DNA of 64,000 nucleotides from Latrodectus hesperus (lineage: Eukaryota > Arthropoda > Arachnida > Araneae > Theridiidae), in assembly GCA_037975125.1 (NCBI GenBank), contig CM075855.1:83461278-83525277 (forward strand). The letters are read 5' to 3'. A program made the position numbers and the translations under genes. A model generated the notes under the pieces. That model was not told the origin of the DNA. It worked only from the letters and a program-made list of their open reading frames with translations, and did no database searches. Positions 50,520 through 64,000 of this stretch are shown here, piece by piece; the first letter of the stretch is position 1; each line of letters starts with the position of its first letter.

Positions 50520-50700
50520 AAAATGTAATAAAATATTTTGAAAAATATCTCGAAAACGAACTACCGCGTTAAATGGTAAACAATACAGTAACAATTTCTG
50601 CTCGAACGTCAATTAGAAGAAAGCGTCAGCCTTTGGATGAAATGTCCCGGTCATTTGGTCACGTGGTAGTCAGGCTTTCTACTTTAAGAAGGTACTAGTT
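50520..50700. repeat. Inverted-repeat arm at the inversion junction
   Basis: This single arm can be aligned to both the right arm (15,300-15,457) and the reversed left arm (7,510-7,355). Up to about 50,650 it carries right-arm variants (GGATGAAATGTCCC). From 50,651 it carries left-arm variants (TCATTTGGTCACGTGG), then continues into reversed 7,350. The switch point marks where the inversion crossed over. Confidence 0.8.
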
Positions 50701-53086
50701 AAGCAGCCCGTAATTCTCACAGTGTAAAAATTGAGCATGCAATTTGAACTCCAAATATACTTTTACAAAAATTTAATTATATTCAAGTTAAAAAACTGAG
50801 CATTTAAAAGAGATTTTCAACTTCATCTCCAGAGCTTTCACGAAAGGAACTAAGAAATCATATTTCGTTTCCGGAAATTAATGCTTCAACACCAATTTCA
50901 ATAGAAATTTCTTCACAAGCAGGATTTAAGTGCCTTAAATAATTGTATAGCTCTTTATTCTACCACTTGTGCGGTGTTCAATTATAAATGCATTGTGACT
51001 CGTGTGGTATTCAAGTACAGTAAGGTATGAAGATAGCGCCAATTAAGGAATGTAATTGTTCAAAATTATGAGACGATAGTTGTATTTACAGATTAGGAAG
51101 TGAAACTGGAAATTAATGCAGTAAAACAAGAAACTGATGTAATAAAATTATTTAATTTTTTTAAAACGTTACTAATAAATAATAAATGAAAATAAGCAAA
51201 ACTGTTATAAATCATTTCAGTTTAATAAGTACAGTAAACTAAATGCTGGAATCTATTTCACTGTAGTTCTATTCTTGCAATATTTATCCAAGCAATAGCT
51301 TGAAACAATTTTCTGAATAACTGAGTTGCAAGGATATGCAAATAAATCTATTTGCATTAGATAAGTATTAGAATGTGCCTACATTAATTTTCTTCTAAAA
51401 TATTTAACATAGAAATGGAATAAAAAAGTATCGTGTTACTAGTCTTGATTAATTTTTTTGTACGTGATACATATACAGTTCAAAGATAATCCACAAATCT
51501 TCTTAAATGTGGAAGAAATTAGAGTTGTCATTCCAATTTTTTAAGTTCCTTTTTTCAAATTTAAGTTTTTTAGAACCAAAAGTTTCCTGATTTTTTTAAC
51601 TGTAAATACAAACAAATTAAAACAACTTTTTACTTAAAAATAAGGATATTTAATAAGATTAGTATTATATTAAATTATTTTTCAATTCGGATTACATTCA
51701 GGATTTTCAATTCCAGTTAGCCTAAATCTCATTATAAATTCAGTAATTACTAAGATTCTGAATTTCGTCAACCACTGTTATTATCTCAGTCTAAAGTTAT
51801 TTTGACCATCAGATTATTTTTTGCATTTTCTAAATAAAAGCATTTTTGATTCAGTCCATTCTACGCAAAATAAAATTGGTATTTTGTAATCATTTAAAAT
51901 ATTTCGACAAAATAAATTTCAAATAAACACTAACCACCCCGCATTAATTAAAAGACATAACTTTCACAGCATCTGAAAGGATACATCCTTACCATCAATT
52001 ATATATTTCGCAGGAATTTTCGCAGGAAATTATTATCTTCCATTCTTTTCATAAGGTGAAATGTAAGTTTTAAACTAACGAGATTTAATGTCTAAAGAAC
52101 TAATATGTTGTTGAAGTGGATATGGAGTGTGCAGTTGCAGTCAAGATGCTGATACACCGTTGCCGTTCTTACATAATTTGTTATTGGTCTTGATAATTAA
52201 CGTTTTTGCATGTTTTCAAAATACTGTATAGTTATTTAACACACTGGTTCCGCATATACTTAGAATCTACACTTTATGTTAAAATTTCGTTTATCTAGTA
52301 TCGATATTGTATACAAAAAGGTAAATATTAAACTAAATTAAACAAAAAATGAATTATAAATCAAAGACTAATATTTTATTCAACATTCTTTTGCACGGAT
52401 AACCGCCCTTTTTTGTTTCGATATCTGATTTGGCTTCTTATGTCAACAGTTAATTTTTTTATCATTCAATTACAGCGATATATTTAATAACGCATGCAAA
52501 GCAAAATGATTTAGACATAGATTCTTTGCAAGATCATTTGAAACATACTTACACTATATATCACCTAGAATGTCAAATTCATAAGATAATTACAAGACAT
52601 AATAAAAGTTCAAAATTATCATACGATGTTTTGGAGCCATTGATTACATCTTAATGCATGCAAAGTCAGAAATTAGGTTAGGCAGCAGAAATTCCACTAA
52701 GATTACTTAAAATAATCTGGGGTAAATGATATTTGAGGATGGCTTTTATTAATAGCTAAAAATTTACTCTCTGATATAATACACACTAGAATTTATAAAA
52801 TATAGTCTTGTTTAATTTCGATTTTAAGCATTCTTAACTACATTAAAATCAAAATTGTTTTTTTATTTTTTACATTGATTAATTTATAGTAAATGGTGTA
52901 CATTAGTAATCCCATAATTCAAAAATTCTTCAATAAGGGAATTGAACCAAATTTTTCAACCCGAACAAATATTAAGTAAAGCATCAAATGATAAAAGATA
53001 ACTGCGAACAAAAAATGCATAAAAACGAGCTTGAAAAAGAGTTTTTCGATATTTCGTTCGAAAATCGAAATTACTAGTATCATTGC

Positions 53087-53845
53087 GCCTAAGGCAGGGG
53101 ATGGGCAAACTTTTTCGGTCGCGGGCACAAAAAAAAGGTTGTGGCGGGCCAAGATAAATTTTCTAAAATTTTAAAAACCATATACAAGTTTTAAAGTTTA
53201 ATCATGTTTAATGAGATGAGGGAAATAGCGATTTCTCTTGTAAAAGTTCCTTATATTGAGGTTCGAAGTGAGATGTACTGATTCTAAGGAACGATGCTAA
53301 TTACTTATCCATCAGTCTACTTCTGAATTTCTAAGGTCCATAGTTGAAAACACTTGTTCACATGTTTAAGATGAAGTAAACAAAGCACTGATTTTCTGTG
53401 ATGACAGGAGCTTAAAATGCGCAGTCTGCTAAGTGTGAAGTCTCATTAACCTATATTGGAATCACACATGTCTACTTCCTGAGAAAGAGATAATGCTTGT
53501 TAGCCGCCAGTCTACAGCTATAACTAACAAATAATTTCCGATTTTAACACTTTAACGATTACAATGTCTGTGCTTGCTATTTTTGTCGATTTATGTTTTG
53601 TAGAACAAAAAATAGAGAAATTAAAAAAATCATCAGTCCGCGTGTTGAAAAAAAGAAAGAAAAAAAAATAACATTAAACAAAATAGAAAAGTAAGATGGA
53701 TATACAATATATAAATTATATATTTTTTTGTTTAATTTCCGTTGAATCGAGAGACAAATTAAAATTCTATCCGCGGATCGGATAAGACTTTCCGGCGGGT
53801 CGGAATTGGCCTGCGGGCCGTACTTTGCCCATCCCTGGCCTAAGG
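53087..53845 (-). mobile_element. Non-autonomous hAT element, longer version, perfect 8-bp TSD
   Basis: The element is 53,095-53,837 (743 bp), beginning CAGGGGATGGGCAAAC and ending TTTGCCCATCCCTG. GCCTAAGG lies on both sides (53,087-53,094 and 53,838-53,845), the reverse complement of the TSD at 4.5-4.9 kb. Bases 53,218-53,533 are missing from the left copy; they are degenerate and may be eroded transposon interior, but I could not assign a domain. No transposase is encoded. Confidence 0.93.
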
Positions 53846-54481
53846 GATCTTGTTGGGAACCAGTCAATAATTCGTAATGTGCGACTGTTCTTAAAATAGA
53901 GGTTCGTAAAAAAAGCGTTTCATTTATTAATTGCTAATAAGAATTACGGCATCGATGATGTTTATAAAGTACGTAATAAATTTAATATAATGTTGCATTA
54001 TGTTTAATAAAAAGAAATATAAAACATTTCCAAAATGTGTCTTAAAACCATTTATTCAAAATAAAGAATAAAGGTGAAACCTTTATTACCAGTTTTCTTT
54101 AATAAATTTACATTAAATATATACACAAAATTTCGTATAGCCGTAAGTAAAATAAGTTAATTACCTGCTTTTAGGGAGCACTTGCTAAGACGCTGCGTCT
54201 GCTCGATGTTTGATTACAAAAATAATTTTTAAAGTTCGCATACTGATTCGCAGTGTAAAAAATTGCCGGTATTTCGTTAGAATCTGCGTACAAAACTTTA
54301 CATTATACGAAATATGTATCTAAACATGTAGTCAATGAATTATAAACACATGGTGCATGTTTTGTTAGACCCATCATTTCGCACGAATAACACTTCATTA
54401 TCATTTGTACATTAAGTCTCCACATATCTCCAGAGTGTGTTTATGTTCAGCAAATAAAATACATTGGCTAAACAGCTTTTC

Positions 54482-54886
54482 AGATCTTATAAATTATTAG
54501 CTGGAAGAGGAAAGTGTTGCCTGATGCGTCTTTCCACCATACATTTTTAAGAGAGTTATTAGCTGAAAGTGGAGAGTGTTGCCAGATGCGTCTCTCCACC
54601 GAATCCCATACATTTTTAAGGGAATAAAATCCGGGCTCCGAGGTGGCCAGGGAAAGTGTTTGAAGTCAGGCTGATATTTAGTGACCACATTCGAACATTT
54701 TGACAGGATTTATAACTGTACTATTCACATGAATTATCCATCAGTGTAAAAATTCAACATTGCAAGATGCTTTTAACGTTTTCTGATTTAGTATAAATAT
54801 TTCATGGTTATTAGTTTACCTTCGAGAACCATTGGGTCACACCATTGTCCTGCCAGAAGAACATCCCCCATATCATTAACTCTCAT
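54482..54886 (-). pseudogene. Tc1-like relic 1, inverted copy
   Basis: Reverse complement of 3,432-3,835, with SPDFIP in place of SPDLIP and the 69-bp tandem duplication present. Confidence 0.75.
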
Positions 54887-55328
54887 CTGAGGCTTACACA
54901 GTGCAAATAAGGCAACAAATACTTGAAAACTCATGAGCTTCTGTTCAAATTTGTCGTTTTCTTTAAATTAATATGTTTTACAATCATAAATTAAGTTAAT
55001 TAATAATATATAAATTTTGTTACTCATATCTAACATACATACAACAGACATTCATTTTTACGAACATGTAGGAATAGATACAAAAAGAGCTTAAAAATTA
55101 AATTTTTTAAAATACAAAAATAACTTAGATATTTTAAATTATTTTTCACTACATTAATTATTCTTCATAAAGTAGAATTAAAAAATTATGTTAGTAAGAA
55201 TAATTAAAAAAAATCATCCAAAATAAAATTCATGATAGTAAACAATTCTTATTCTTATTTTTCTGAGGAAAAAATTTATACTAAACTTATTTTTTCCATT
55301 TCAAAACTACATTTTAAAATACATTTGT

Positions 55329-55804
55329 TTGTGGATGAATAAAACAATTTCATAATAGTACTTGGTAAATTGAAATTAATGAAGCAAAATATTAATCGGT
55401 GCGAATTCTCCCAGTTTCCGCACTTGTCACAGGTAGAATGTCTCAATGAGAATATTAAGACGTACGCTCAACATTTAAATACCCTGCATAATGACTTCAA
55501 AAGTAGATTTGAAGATATTCTGACGATGGAAACTCCACCATGGATCATAACCTCATTTGATGAAAAGGAAGAGGCGAATGTGGTATTTCTAGAGAAGCTA
55601 CTTGAGCTCAGCACCAACAATGAACTGAAGGTGAAATTTAAAATTGGCTATCAAACATTTTGGCTGCTGGCAGAAATCACCGAAAAATATCCTGGGCTGC
55701 GTGAAATTGCGAGAAAATTTTTGATAGCGTTTCCCTCATCATATCTTGTCGAAATAAATTTTAGTGCAGTTACCAACCTGTTAACAAAAAAAGGAGCAGA
55801 TTGA
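55329..55804 (+). pseudogene. hAT transposase C-terminal relic, inverted copy
   Basis: Counterpart of 2,987-2,511. The open stretch is 55,370-55,804 and ends with the same FSAVTNLLTKKGAD before TGA. In-frame TAA lies just upstream of the TTG. The element's terminal repeat is cut off by the block junction at 55,864. Residues differ from both other copies (RCEF, HNDFK, NNELK, KIGYQ). Confidence 0.8.
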
Positions 55805-55861
55805 ATATCACAGAACGGGGAGATTCGAGATTACTTCTAACAAAACTGAAGCCAAATATTG

Positions 55862-56194
55862 ATAACTATTATATATTCTGGTTTTGTTTTCATCCCGTTA
55901 ACTTACAATTTACATTTTGTTTTCTTAAATAGAATAGAATTTAAAATATGCGAAACTTTCTGTAATAAAATGGGACATTTCATTATTCATGATGAAGACG
56001 AAACTTCATCAGAGAATATTTTTATTTCTTAGAATTTTTTTCCTTTAGGCCGACTAGGAAAATGATCTAATGTAAGTGTAATTGCTTCCATAGAAAAAAA
56101 CATTACCAAAGAGGAGGAATATTTAAAATCTATATATATATCAGTATATGTTTTCCTTAGGTAAAATCTAAATTTAGTAAATATCAAAAAATGA
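55862..56194 (+). repeat. Block c1: copy of 8,961-9,464
   Basis: Same text as the left stretch, but the long microsatellite is reduced to TATATATATATCAG. It overlaps in content with block c2, so about 400 bp of the source is present twice here. It joins block e at ...AAAAAATGA/TATGGGGTCTATCC with about four bases of ambiguity. Confidence 0.88.
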
Positions 56195-56714
56195 TATGGG
56201 GTCTATCCACTCTCAGAATCACAATGGCATGAATGTGCTTCCGGTTTTCTCCAAACGCTGGCGACTGGAATTGCATTGAACACTGAGAAACAGGGTACAA
56301 ACTCAGAATTTAATAACTTACCAAGTAAACGATCTACTTTTCATTTCATATGTTTTCATTGATCTATTCCATTGATCGAGTTCATAAAACCTGGCATCAT
56401 TATGCAAAACAAGATTTTGAACAAATTTAAGAACATAATATGAATGCAGTTTAAAAATAGTAAACACGGTATTCTTTTCCAAATTGCAATTTTTCTCCGA
56501 AGTCTGATGCAATTTTTCCTCTTGGTCCGTAAGCTAGTGCAAATTTTTGTGGGTTGCTAGTTCTTTCCAAATTTTATATTATTTCCTATAATTTCTTTCT
56601 TTATGAAATTCAAGATTAAAAGAATATTTATATTGAAATCATTAAGAGATAAAAATAATTATTAAGAAAATACTTTTCTTGGTATAAATATCGAAATTAG
56701 TTTAAATAAATTCT
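56195..56714 (+). repeat. Block e: copy of 16,707-17,242
   Basis: Nearly identical to the source apart from a 12-base deletion after GAATGTGC and small changes. It ends at ...AAATAAATTCTT and continues as TCTGTAATAAAATGGG, with about three bases (CTT) shared at the joint. Confidence 0.88.
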
Positions 56715-56887
56715 TTCTGTAATAAAATGGGACATTTCATTATTCATGATGAAGACGAAACTTCATCAGAGAATATTTTTATTTCTTAGAATTTTTTTCC
56801 TTTAGGCTGACTAGGAAAATTATCTAATGTAAGTGTAATTGCTTTCATAGAAAAAAACATTACCAAAGAGGAGGAATCCTTAAAATC

Positions 56888-57029
<142 letters not shown>

Positions 57030-57484
57030 TTTTCCTTAGGTAAAATCTAAATTTTGTAAATATCAAAAAATGAGATGTCAACCATGAATTCATGAAACCA
57101 AAAGTAAAATAATTTAAATACGAATGCTTCGAAATAACATATTTTGCAATCTAATTATCATATTTCGTTATCTGTTTATAGAACAACACGATGAGACCCA
57201 ATTCTTTCATCTAAATAATGAAATGAGACTCATCTAAACTTATAAAAATTTGTTACTCATACATAAGCTTGCTAGACATTTAGATTTTCAGACATAACCC
57301 TGTGTACTGGCCATTGTACTTCATATCCCAGTAAAAATTAAATTTCTTTTTATAAATGATATAAAAAGTCTAAAAGAATAATCAAATGTTATGTAAGATT
57401 ATTTTGTCCTCTATTTCCTTACTGTAGGACAAATTTCAGAAAATCAATTAACATGTACTATATCTAGACTAGCAAATCTCCACG

Positions 57485-57625
57485 CAACCAGATATGTCTA
57501 ATGGATGTCCACGGTAAATCCACCATATCCAGTAAGCATCATAGTAGAGATGTCTATTGGACGTCTATGAAAGACGGTTTAGAGGATGTTTGCTAGGTGA
57601 CCAATATGGACGTCCAATAGATGTC
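57485..57625. repeat. Shortened GGACGTCC-type palindromic cluster
   Basis: Copy of 9,880-10,090 lacking roughly 70-100 internal bases. It retains TATGGACGTCCAATAGATGTC at about 57,605 and the reverse-oriented motifs before it. The size change between near-identical copies shows the cluster is unstable. Confidence 0.65.
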
Positions 57626-58645
57626 TTTATAAATGTAAATGAGAAACATGCACTTATTGTGGAGGTAACCTGGATATTTATCTAAATTTAGTAAGTAAAA
57701 TAGTATGATAATATTATATGTAAAAATCCTTTAGGTTTCGTTTATAATTCCAATCAACATTTTTTTTGTCTCGTATATTAAGTTATTAATGCATATGATG
57801 TGAAGTTAATTATCTTAAACTTCGAATAATTTAACGTCTTAGTTCGTGGTTAATGTTTGCAAGTATCTTTTCTTAAAATGTATCTAAGTACATTTTTATT
57901 TGATGATATGATGATTTCCTTTTAAATTCCTAGCCAAGAATGCAGAAGAAATTTAGATGTTGATGTGAAAATGCATTTTTATAATAATAACTGAGATATT
58001 GTTATCACATTTTGAATGAAGAATGAGTGATTTGTGATATTCTTTATTTGCAACATAAATTTTTCGTAGATAAAAGAAACAACTTTAAAATCCTTTATTA
58101 GACTAAAACCATAAATTTTATTGATTGAGTTGGTTGAAGGTTAAGAATATATATAGTAGATATCACGTTTTATAAAAGAATGAATTTCTTGATATAGTAA
58201 TGAAAGTTCCATAGAAAATTACTTGCGAAAGATATTTTATTATCCCAATTATTGCTGTTACATATTATATTATCATTATTTATTTGTTTATTGGGAAAAA
58301 TTTGATTCTTTGAATATATTTTTTTATTTATCGTTGATATGTGCTATTACATTAGATCTTAAAAGCTTATAAAGTTAAATTGAACTAAACTGTGTTAATA
58401 TATTATTTAAATTTATTAAATTTAAGTTAGCAAGCAAATGTGATTTGTTTTTTTAATGTATAACAAAAACATAAAAAATTCAGTGTTTTGAAATATATAA
58501 AATAATAGCAAAATGAAATTTAAATTTATTTCGTTCTACATAAATAAATACTTATTCTGTTTGTTTACTGAATTTTTGTTCAGGGTTAAATTGAAATGTT
58601 GTTTGGAATGGAATGAAACTGATATTAGAATTCCAGTCTAGACGC

Positions 58646-61600
58646 AATATGAATGCCAGTATTTCCCATATAAAAAGTGATTCAAAAAGTATTAAATAAC
58701 AGTAATTTCTGATACTCTCACTAAATGTTTACTTTAACAACCTTATGATTGTTAGAAAAATTTCTCACTTTTTAATGACGTTTAACTTTTTATTTACTTT
58801 CATTTCCGCAAATTATTCATTTCCGTAAATACTTGTCTAAATTGATTTAAAATTGTATAGTTACTGGCTTATTTAATTAATATTTGTAAAAGTGATTTAT
58901 TTATGATGCGTAATATTTAATAACATCTTCATCCAAGGAATTGAGTTTCATTGTATTTGTAGATGCTGTTTCACCAGCACGCTTCCCTGTACTTAGTCCA
59001 AAGTCTGGTTCTTGTGGAGTCTTCATGATTTTGAAGCAAGGTCACAGCAGAAGTCCTCCAATACTTGTCCTGCCACTCCCGGAGGTATCATTTCAGTTGG
59101 GGGACACTGCGAGCATGCCAGTTTCAACGTGTCCCTGCCGCCATTAGTGAACACGACGGATTTTCGGTTATGTCGGGATTGGAACTCGCTATTTTCAGAT
59201 AAAGAGAACGACGCCCTCACTAACGTCCCACTGCTGCCCTTGTTTATAGATGTGTTTGTGGGAAAGTTTTTATTTATATGTGTGGAAATATATATTTACA
59301 CTTATACCGAATCTAAAACACTGTATAAGCAACACGTAGGTTTAGCTGAACATAAATATGCTCTTGAAGAATGTAGTTTTGATGAGCAAATGGAAAAGAC
59401 GTGTCATCTGTGCATAAAATAGTATAAAAGATCATTTGCCCAGAATTGTTTTGATTCATTTTCTAGTATGTTTAATTATTTTCTTGAAAACTATTAAAAT
59501 TGGATTTAAGTAGCCATACAAGCTAACAATACGCCGACGATGAATGACGCAGTCGCTTATTATCACAATCAATAGCATTTTAGTTTTGCAATCAGACATA
59601 AAGCAGGTACAACACAGCTGCTTTTTCTCTCTATTTTTTTAAAAAAAGGAAAATTTGAACATCAAAATAGTTATTGATTACGTGTGATAGTTAAATTCAT
59701 AGCTATGGGAAAAAATTGCAAAGGTTTCTTTGAAATTTTTTATTTTGAGTAAATGATTCTAGGCCAATTTTGGGAACGTTTTGTGTATTTATTTTTAATT
59801 GACGTAATACATTATATTAAATTTATGTTTTCGCCGTTGTAATTTTGATTTTAATGTCAAACACACAAACACATATCGATTTGTGTGTGGGTGAGTATAA
59901 AGTTAAGTGTGTTAAAAATTTTTTTTATGAAAGTCTTACGGACATCACGATTTTACGAATTATTAGCTAGTACCGCAGGGGGTGTCCCATAAGGACAATG
60001 ATACTTTGAATTTCCATTTACGAATAAACTTTCGAAAATTTTGCGTTTCTCAAGCAGGCTGGCTATTATGTATTTCTCGATTGCATTTATTTTTTATTAC
60101 CTGATGATTTACTTATTTTTTGTTTGGATTGAGAAACTTGGATCCAAGTGAATATTGGGGAATTTTTGGATTGCGGGATAAATAAGCTACACCAATAATT
60201 ATAAAAAAATCAATATAAGGAGTTCAAAATAAATTCCATTCTAAAATTGAAAATTTTTAAAATCGAAAATAAACGAAAATATGTTTGAGTGACTCTAATG
60301 TGTTTTATAACAGTAGACTTTTCAGCTCATAACAGTCACCATCTTCAAGTATCCTTCTGCACGGGTAAATTGAAGTAATCCCTGTTTATGTTCTCCTTCC
60401 TTATCTAACATCCGACTCTGCATGCATTTGGGTGTAATAAGTTGTAAAAATATTGGATGATTAAGTGATAGAAACTATACTAAATGAGAATGAAAAAGGA
60501 ATTAAGAATATCAAACATGAATAAAAAAATATTGTTATTCTAATACATGCAGAACCAAAGGATGAATGGCTAACAAGATGAAAGTAGGTTTTGAGGAAAG
60601 TAAGAGTGAAATGGTTTTCTGCATCGAAACAAATGTGTTTTAAAATGTAGTTTTGAAATGGTAAAAATGTGTTTACTTTATTTGGTTTTTCGCCCGGAAA
60701 AATTAAAGTAAGAATTATTTACAATCATGAATTTTATTTTGCATGTTTTTTGAATAATACCTTCTACTATAATTTTTTTAACTGTACTTTATGAAGAGAT
60801 TGCTTTGAAATTCAGATTAATATACCGCCTCCAATATCACGATCTATGTTGCTTCAAACGTCACTGAATTGTTCGCCCCGGCGCATTTTATTCTACAAAA
60901 TCCTCATTTTTTGGTTAATATGAATTATATGCTTTCTTCTCGACTGAAGATAATAATGAGGGTGTAGGTTCGCGTGATTAGTTATGACCATCATGAACAC
61001 ACCGAATTCATATTCTTCAGACAATAATGAGATATCTACCTAAATATTATGATACAATTATACTTGATGTTCCATTATTAATATATATATATCTAAATAC
61101 ATAAAGAAAAGAAAACACGCAGTTTTTATTAATAAATAAATTTCTTCCCTTCTTAGCTCAATATCAACATATTAGTTTTATGAAACACATTTCACAAAAA
61201 CTTATAATTATTAGATTGTGAAGCATTAAATAAGTTTATATTTACAATGTATTTATATTTATTACTTATAAAAGTATTTCTTTATTGAAAAATTTTGTTT
61301 TTGAGATTAAAGTACTGAATTGTTTAATATACATACATTTGAAATTTGGTTACCACTTATTTTTATTTGGCATTGGATTTATATAAAAATAACGTTCACA
61401 TCCGCTTGATCTGTTTCAGAATTGTAATTCAGCAATGATGTGGGAGTCATATATCTTGCTCCGAATCAATAAAATGATTTTCTCAAAACTTCGGAGTGTT
61501 TCAAGTTACTAATATTATATTTTCGAAATGAAATGAAGATTAATTATAGGTAATGTACCAAATTAAGCAATTATATTCGCAAAATTATAATAAACAAATC

Positions 61601-64000
61601 TGTGCCATCTTTAAGGAAAAGCCGATTGCGTTAAGCATATATATGGTAAGCGTGGGAAAGAGTATATATATATATACTTAATTCTGATGAAAACAATTCA
61701 ATAACATTTTAAATATATATTAAATTTGTTATAAAATCAAGAGGGTAAACGCAAAAATTTCTTATTTTAACATTCAGACAGTTCTATTAACTTATTTAGA
61801 AAATAATTATAATAAAAAATAACATAAATAGACAGAAAGTTTTCATTCTTTATGAACACAGTAAAATCTAAGAAAAAAGTTTTTAGCTACCAATTTTTTT
61901 CAAATAAATTTTAATAAATATAGAAGATTTTAGTTTACTTAATGTGTTGCAAAATATATTTCATATACGTTTGTGACGAGTTTCAGCATTTTCTTGCTTT
62001 AACTCATGAATTTCTGTGTTAATGTTAATTTGTTTTTGATTTCTGTGTTATTCCTCTTACTGCAGGATTTACGATTAATGTGCAAGACCTGCTGGTGGAG
62101 TGAAAGATGTTAAACACGAGGTTTGCAACTGTTAACTGCTAAGAAATATATAGAGAGGGTCGTAAGAAATTCTTTCAGGTGCTGTGTAAGTTATGTCTTT
62201 TAATTAATGCGGGGTGATTACAGTTTATTTGAAATTTATTTTGGCGAAATATTTTAAATAATTACAAGGTGCCAATTTTATTTTTTCGTACAATGGATTG
62301 AATCAAAAATTCGTTTATTTAGAAAATGCAAAAAATAATCTAATGGTCAATAATTTTAGACTGACATGGTTATAGTGAGTGACGAAATTTAGATTCTTAG
62401 CAATTACTGAATTTATAAGGGGATTTACGCTAAATGAGATTAAAAATCCTGACTGTAATCCAAATTGAAAAAGAATTTAATATTATGCCAATCTTATTAA
62501 ATATCCTTATTTTTAAGTAAAAAGTTGTTCTAATTTGTTTGCATTGTCAGTCAAGGAAAATCAGGTATTTTGGGGTTCTGAAAAAGTAAATTAAAAAAAA
62601 TGGATCTTAATATTCGAATGACAACTCTAATTTCTTCTACACTGAAAGAGATTTGTTCATATCTTAAAAATTTATAAGAAGCAAGCAAAAAAATATAAAA
62701 TAAAAAAAAAATCACAAGATAAGAAATCAAATACTTTTTTTTATTCATTTACGATGTTAAATATTTCGGAAATTAATTAATGTAGACTCATTCTAATACT
62801 TATCTAATACAAATAAATTTGTTTGCATATTCTTGGTACTCAGTTATTTAGAAAATAGTCCCAAACTATTGCTTGGATAAATATTAAAAGAATAGAAACA
62901 CAATGAAACAGATTCCTGCATTTAGTTTACTTTACTCATTAAACTGGAATAATTTGTAACAGATTTACTAATTTTTATTTATTAATTACTAGTAACTTTT
63001 TTAAGAAAATTTTTTATAATTTTATTGCATCAGTTTCTTGTTTCACTGCATTAATTTCCTGTTTCAATTCCTAATCTGTATATATAAATACAACTATCAC
63101 CTCCTAATTCTGAACCTCTATATACCTTAATTGGCACTACCTTCATATCTTACTGTACTTGAATGCCACACGAGTCACAATGCATTTATACTTGAACATC
63201 GCACCAGTGGTGGAATAATGAACTATACAAAGATTTAGGGCGCATAAGCCCTGCTTCTGATGAAATTTCTGTTGAAATCGGTGTTGAATCACTAATTTCA
63301 GGAAACGAAATTGTGCTTCTTAATCTCTTTTTGCCGCTGCTCTGGAGATGAATTTGAAGATCTATTTTAAATGCTCAGTTTTTTAACTTAAATATAATTA
63401 AATTTTTGTAAAAGTATATTTGGAGCTCAAATTACATGCTCCATTTATATACTGTGAGAATTATGGGCTGCTTATCATGAAGAAGAGCTTTCAATTCCTT
63501 CTTCATGATTTTAAAATTCGATACAATGTATCACTGAGGTCATGCACACAGCATACAATATGTATGTAAAATAAATGTAAGATTGTATATAATTTTTAAC
63601 ATAAGCATAATATACTTTATTATTATAAAAATACTGAAGTTATAGTTTAAGAATACTTAACTGCATGTATATCAGGAATATTTATAGCTTATTAATTTAA
63701 AAACTTTTAATTTCAGGAGTATTCAAGAGATTTGAATATAATTGTTCTTGACATCTTTTTTCTCATTAAAGTTTCTTTAGAGGTGGACTATAAGAATTTT
63801 GGAAATACTTGAGTGATTAAAAAAATTCAAAATTCGAATTTTTAATAACAGCAACAACAGAAACATAATAAATAACAATAATAAGAGTAACATAAATAAA
63901 TAACTAAAATGAAACAAAAAATTAATTTTTTTGATTTCATTTTAGTTATATTTATAACATTTCAAATTTCATTAGCTTGGATATGCTATTGATTTTAATT
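58646..64000 (+). repeat. Block f: copy of 17,487-22,838, running off the window
   Basis: Collinear and near-identical to the left stretch to the last base. It contains no recognised gene; besides the SINE it is anonymous AT-rich DNA. The duplication must extend beyond the window. Confidence 0.92.
58975..59237 (-). mobile_element. Second tRNA-derived SINE type, right copy
   Basis: Copy of 17,815-18,080. Box B text (GTCGGGATTGGAAC on the plus strand) is intact, while the box A side is altered by a short deletion (CCTCACTAACGTCCC). The plus-strand open frame through it is shorter than in the left copy because a TAG follows CTGTGCATAAAA, which argues against a conserved protein. Confidence 0.65.

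Larger units (their letters stand above)
46159..50650 (+). repeat. Segmental duplication block d, right copy
   Basis: Collinear and nearly identical with 10,931-15,450. It includes Tc1 relic 2 (about 46,968-47,190), the tRNA-SINE, Tc1 relic 3 (48,371-48,550) and the exon-like relic. It ends inside the inverted-repeat arm, where it switches to block b in inverted orientation. Confidence 0.9.
50690..55864 (-). repeat. Segmental duplication block b, inverted copy of 2,451-7,350
   Basis: Reverse complement of the left stretch, nearly identical apart from an extra 316 bp within the hAT MITE and small indels. It brings a third copy of the Tc1 relic and of the hAT C-terminal open frame. The right end at 55,864 joins to the equivalent of 8,961 with only ATA shared. 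Confidence 0.92.

Overview
The window is very AT-rich eukaryotic DNA and looks intergenic or intronic. I find no intact cellular gene, rRNA, functional tRNA or CRISPR array. The contents are relics of LTR retrotransposons (Ty3/gypsy-like pol, two related LTRs with a gag start, a probable unrelated solo LTR), a Jockey-like non-LTR ORF1, hAT and Tc1/mariner DNA transposons, tRNA-derived SINEs, AT microsatellites and several layers of segmental duplication. This repertoire fits an arthropod genome. I lean towards a spider, but that is inference from the style of the elements, not proof.

Layout. Bases 205-22,838 form a reference stretch L. It holds, in order: pol and ORF1 relics (1.3-2.1 kb), a hAT transposase C-terminus (2.1-3.0 kb), a Tc1-like relic (3.4-3.8 kb), a small hAT MITE with perfect target-site duplications (4.5-4.9 kb), anonymous AT-rich DNA, one arm of an inverted repeat (7.4 kb), a long microsatellite (9.2-9.4 kb), a palindrome-rich cluster (9.9-10.1 kb), another Tc1 relic (11.7-12.0 kb), a tRNA-SINE (12.6-12.9 kb), a decayed exon-like segment (14.4-14.7 kb), the second inverted-repeat arm (15.3-15.5 kb) and a second SINE type (17.8-18.1 kb). 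From 18.5 to about 34 kb much of the DNA consists of older, diverged paralogs of parts of L, with a ZMYM1/TTF-type hAT relic at 27.7-28.8 kb. The stretch 36.0-38.9 kb carries LTRs.

The right 25 kb (38,885-64,000, called R) is a recent, near-identical but shuffled copy of L. In order it contains L205-4,423, then L10,931-15,457, then L7,350-2,451 inverted, then L8,961-9,464, L16,707-17,242, L9,057-11,139 and finally L17,487-22,838, which runs off the window end. The junctions I could read have little or no shared sequence. The exception is the inversion junction, which lies inside the inverted-repeat arm. Comparing copies orders several events: L lost 3.2 kb of gypsy integrase DNA that R keeps, the L copy of the MITE lost about 316 bp, and the MITE and two small insertions have empty-site paralogs.

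There is no gene network here. The interest is structural: a natural record of layered duplication, transposon insertion and complex rearrangement, or, less excitingly, haplotype retention or misassembly that copies part of the locus.
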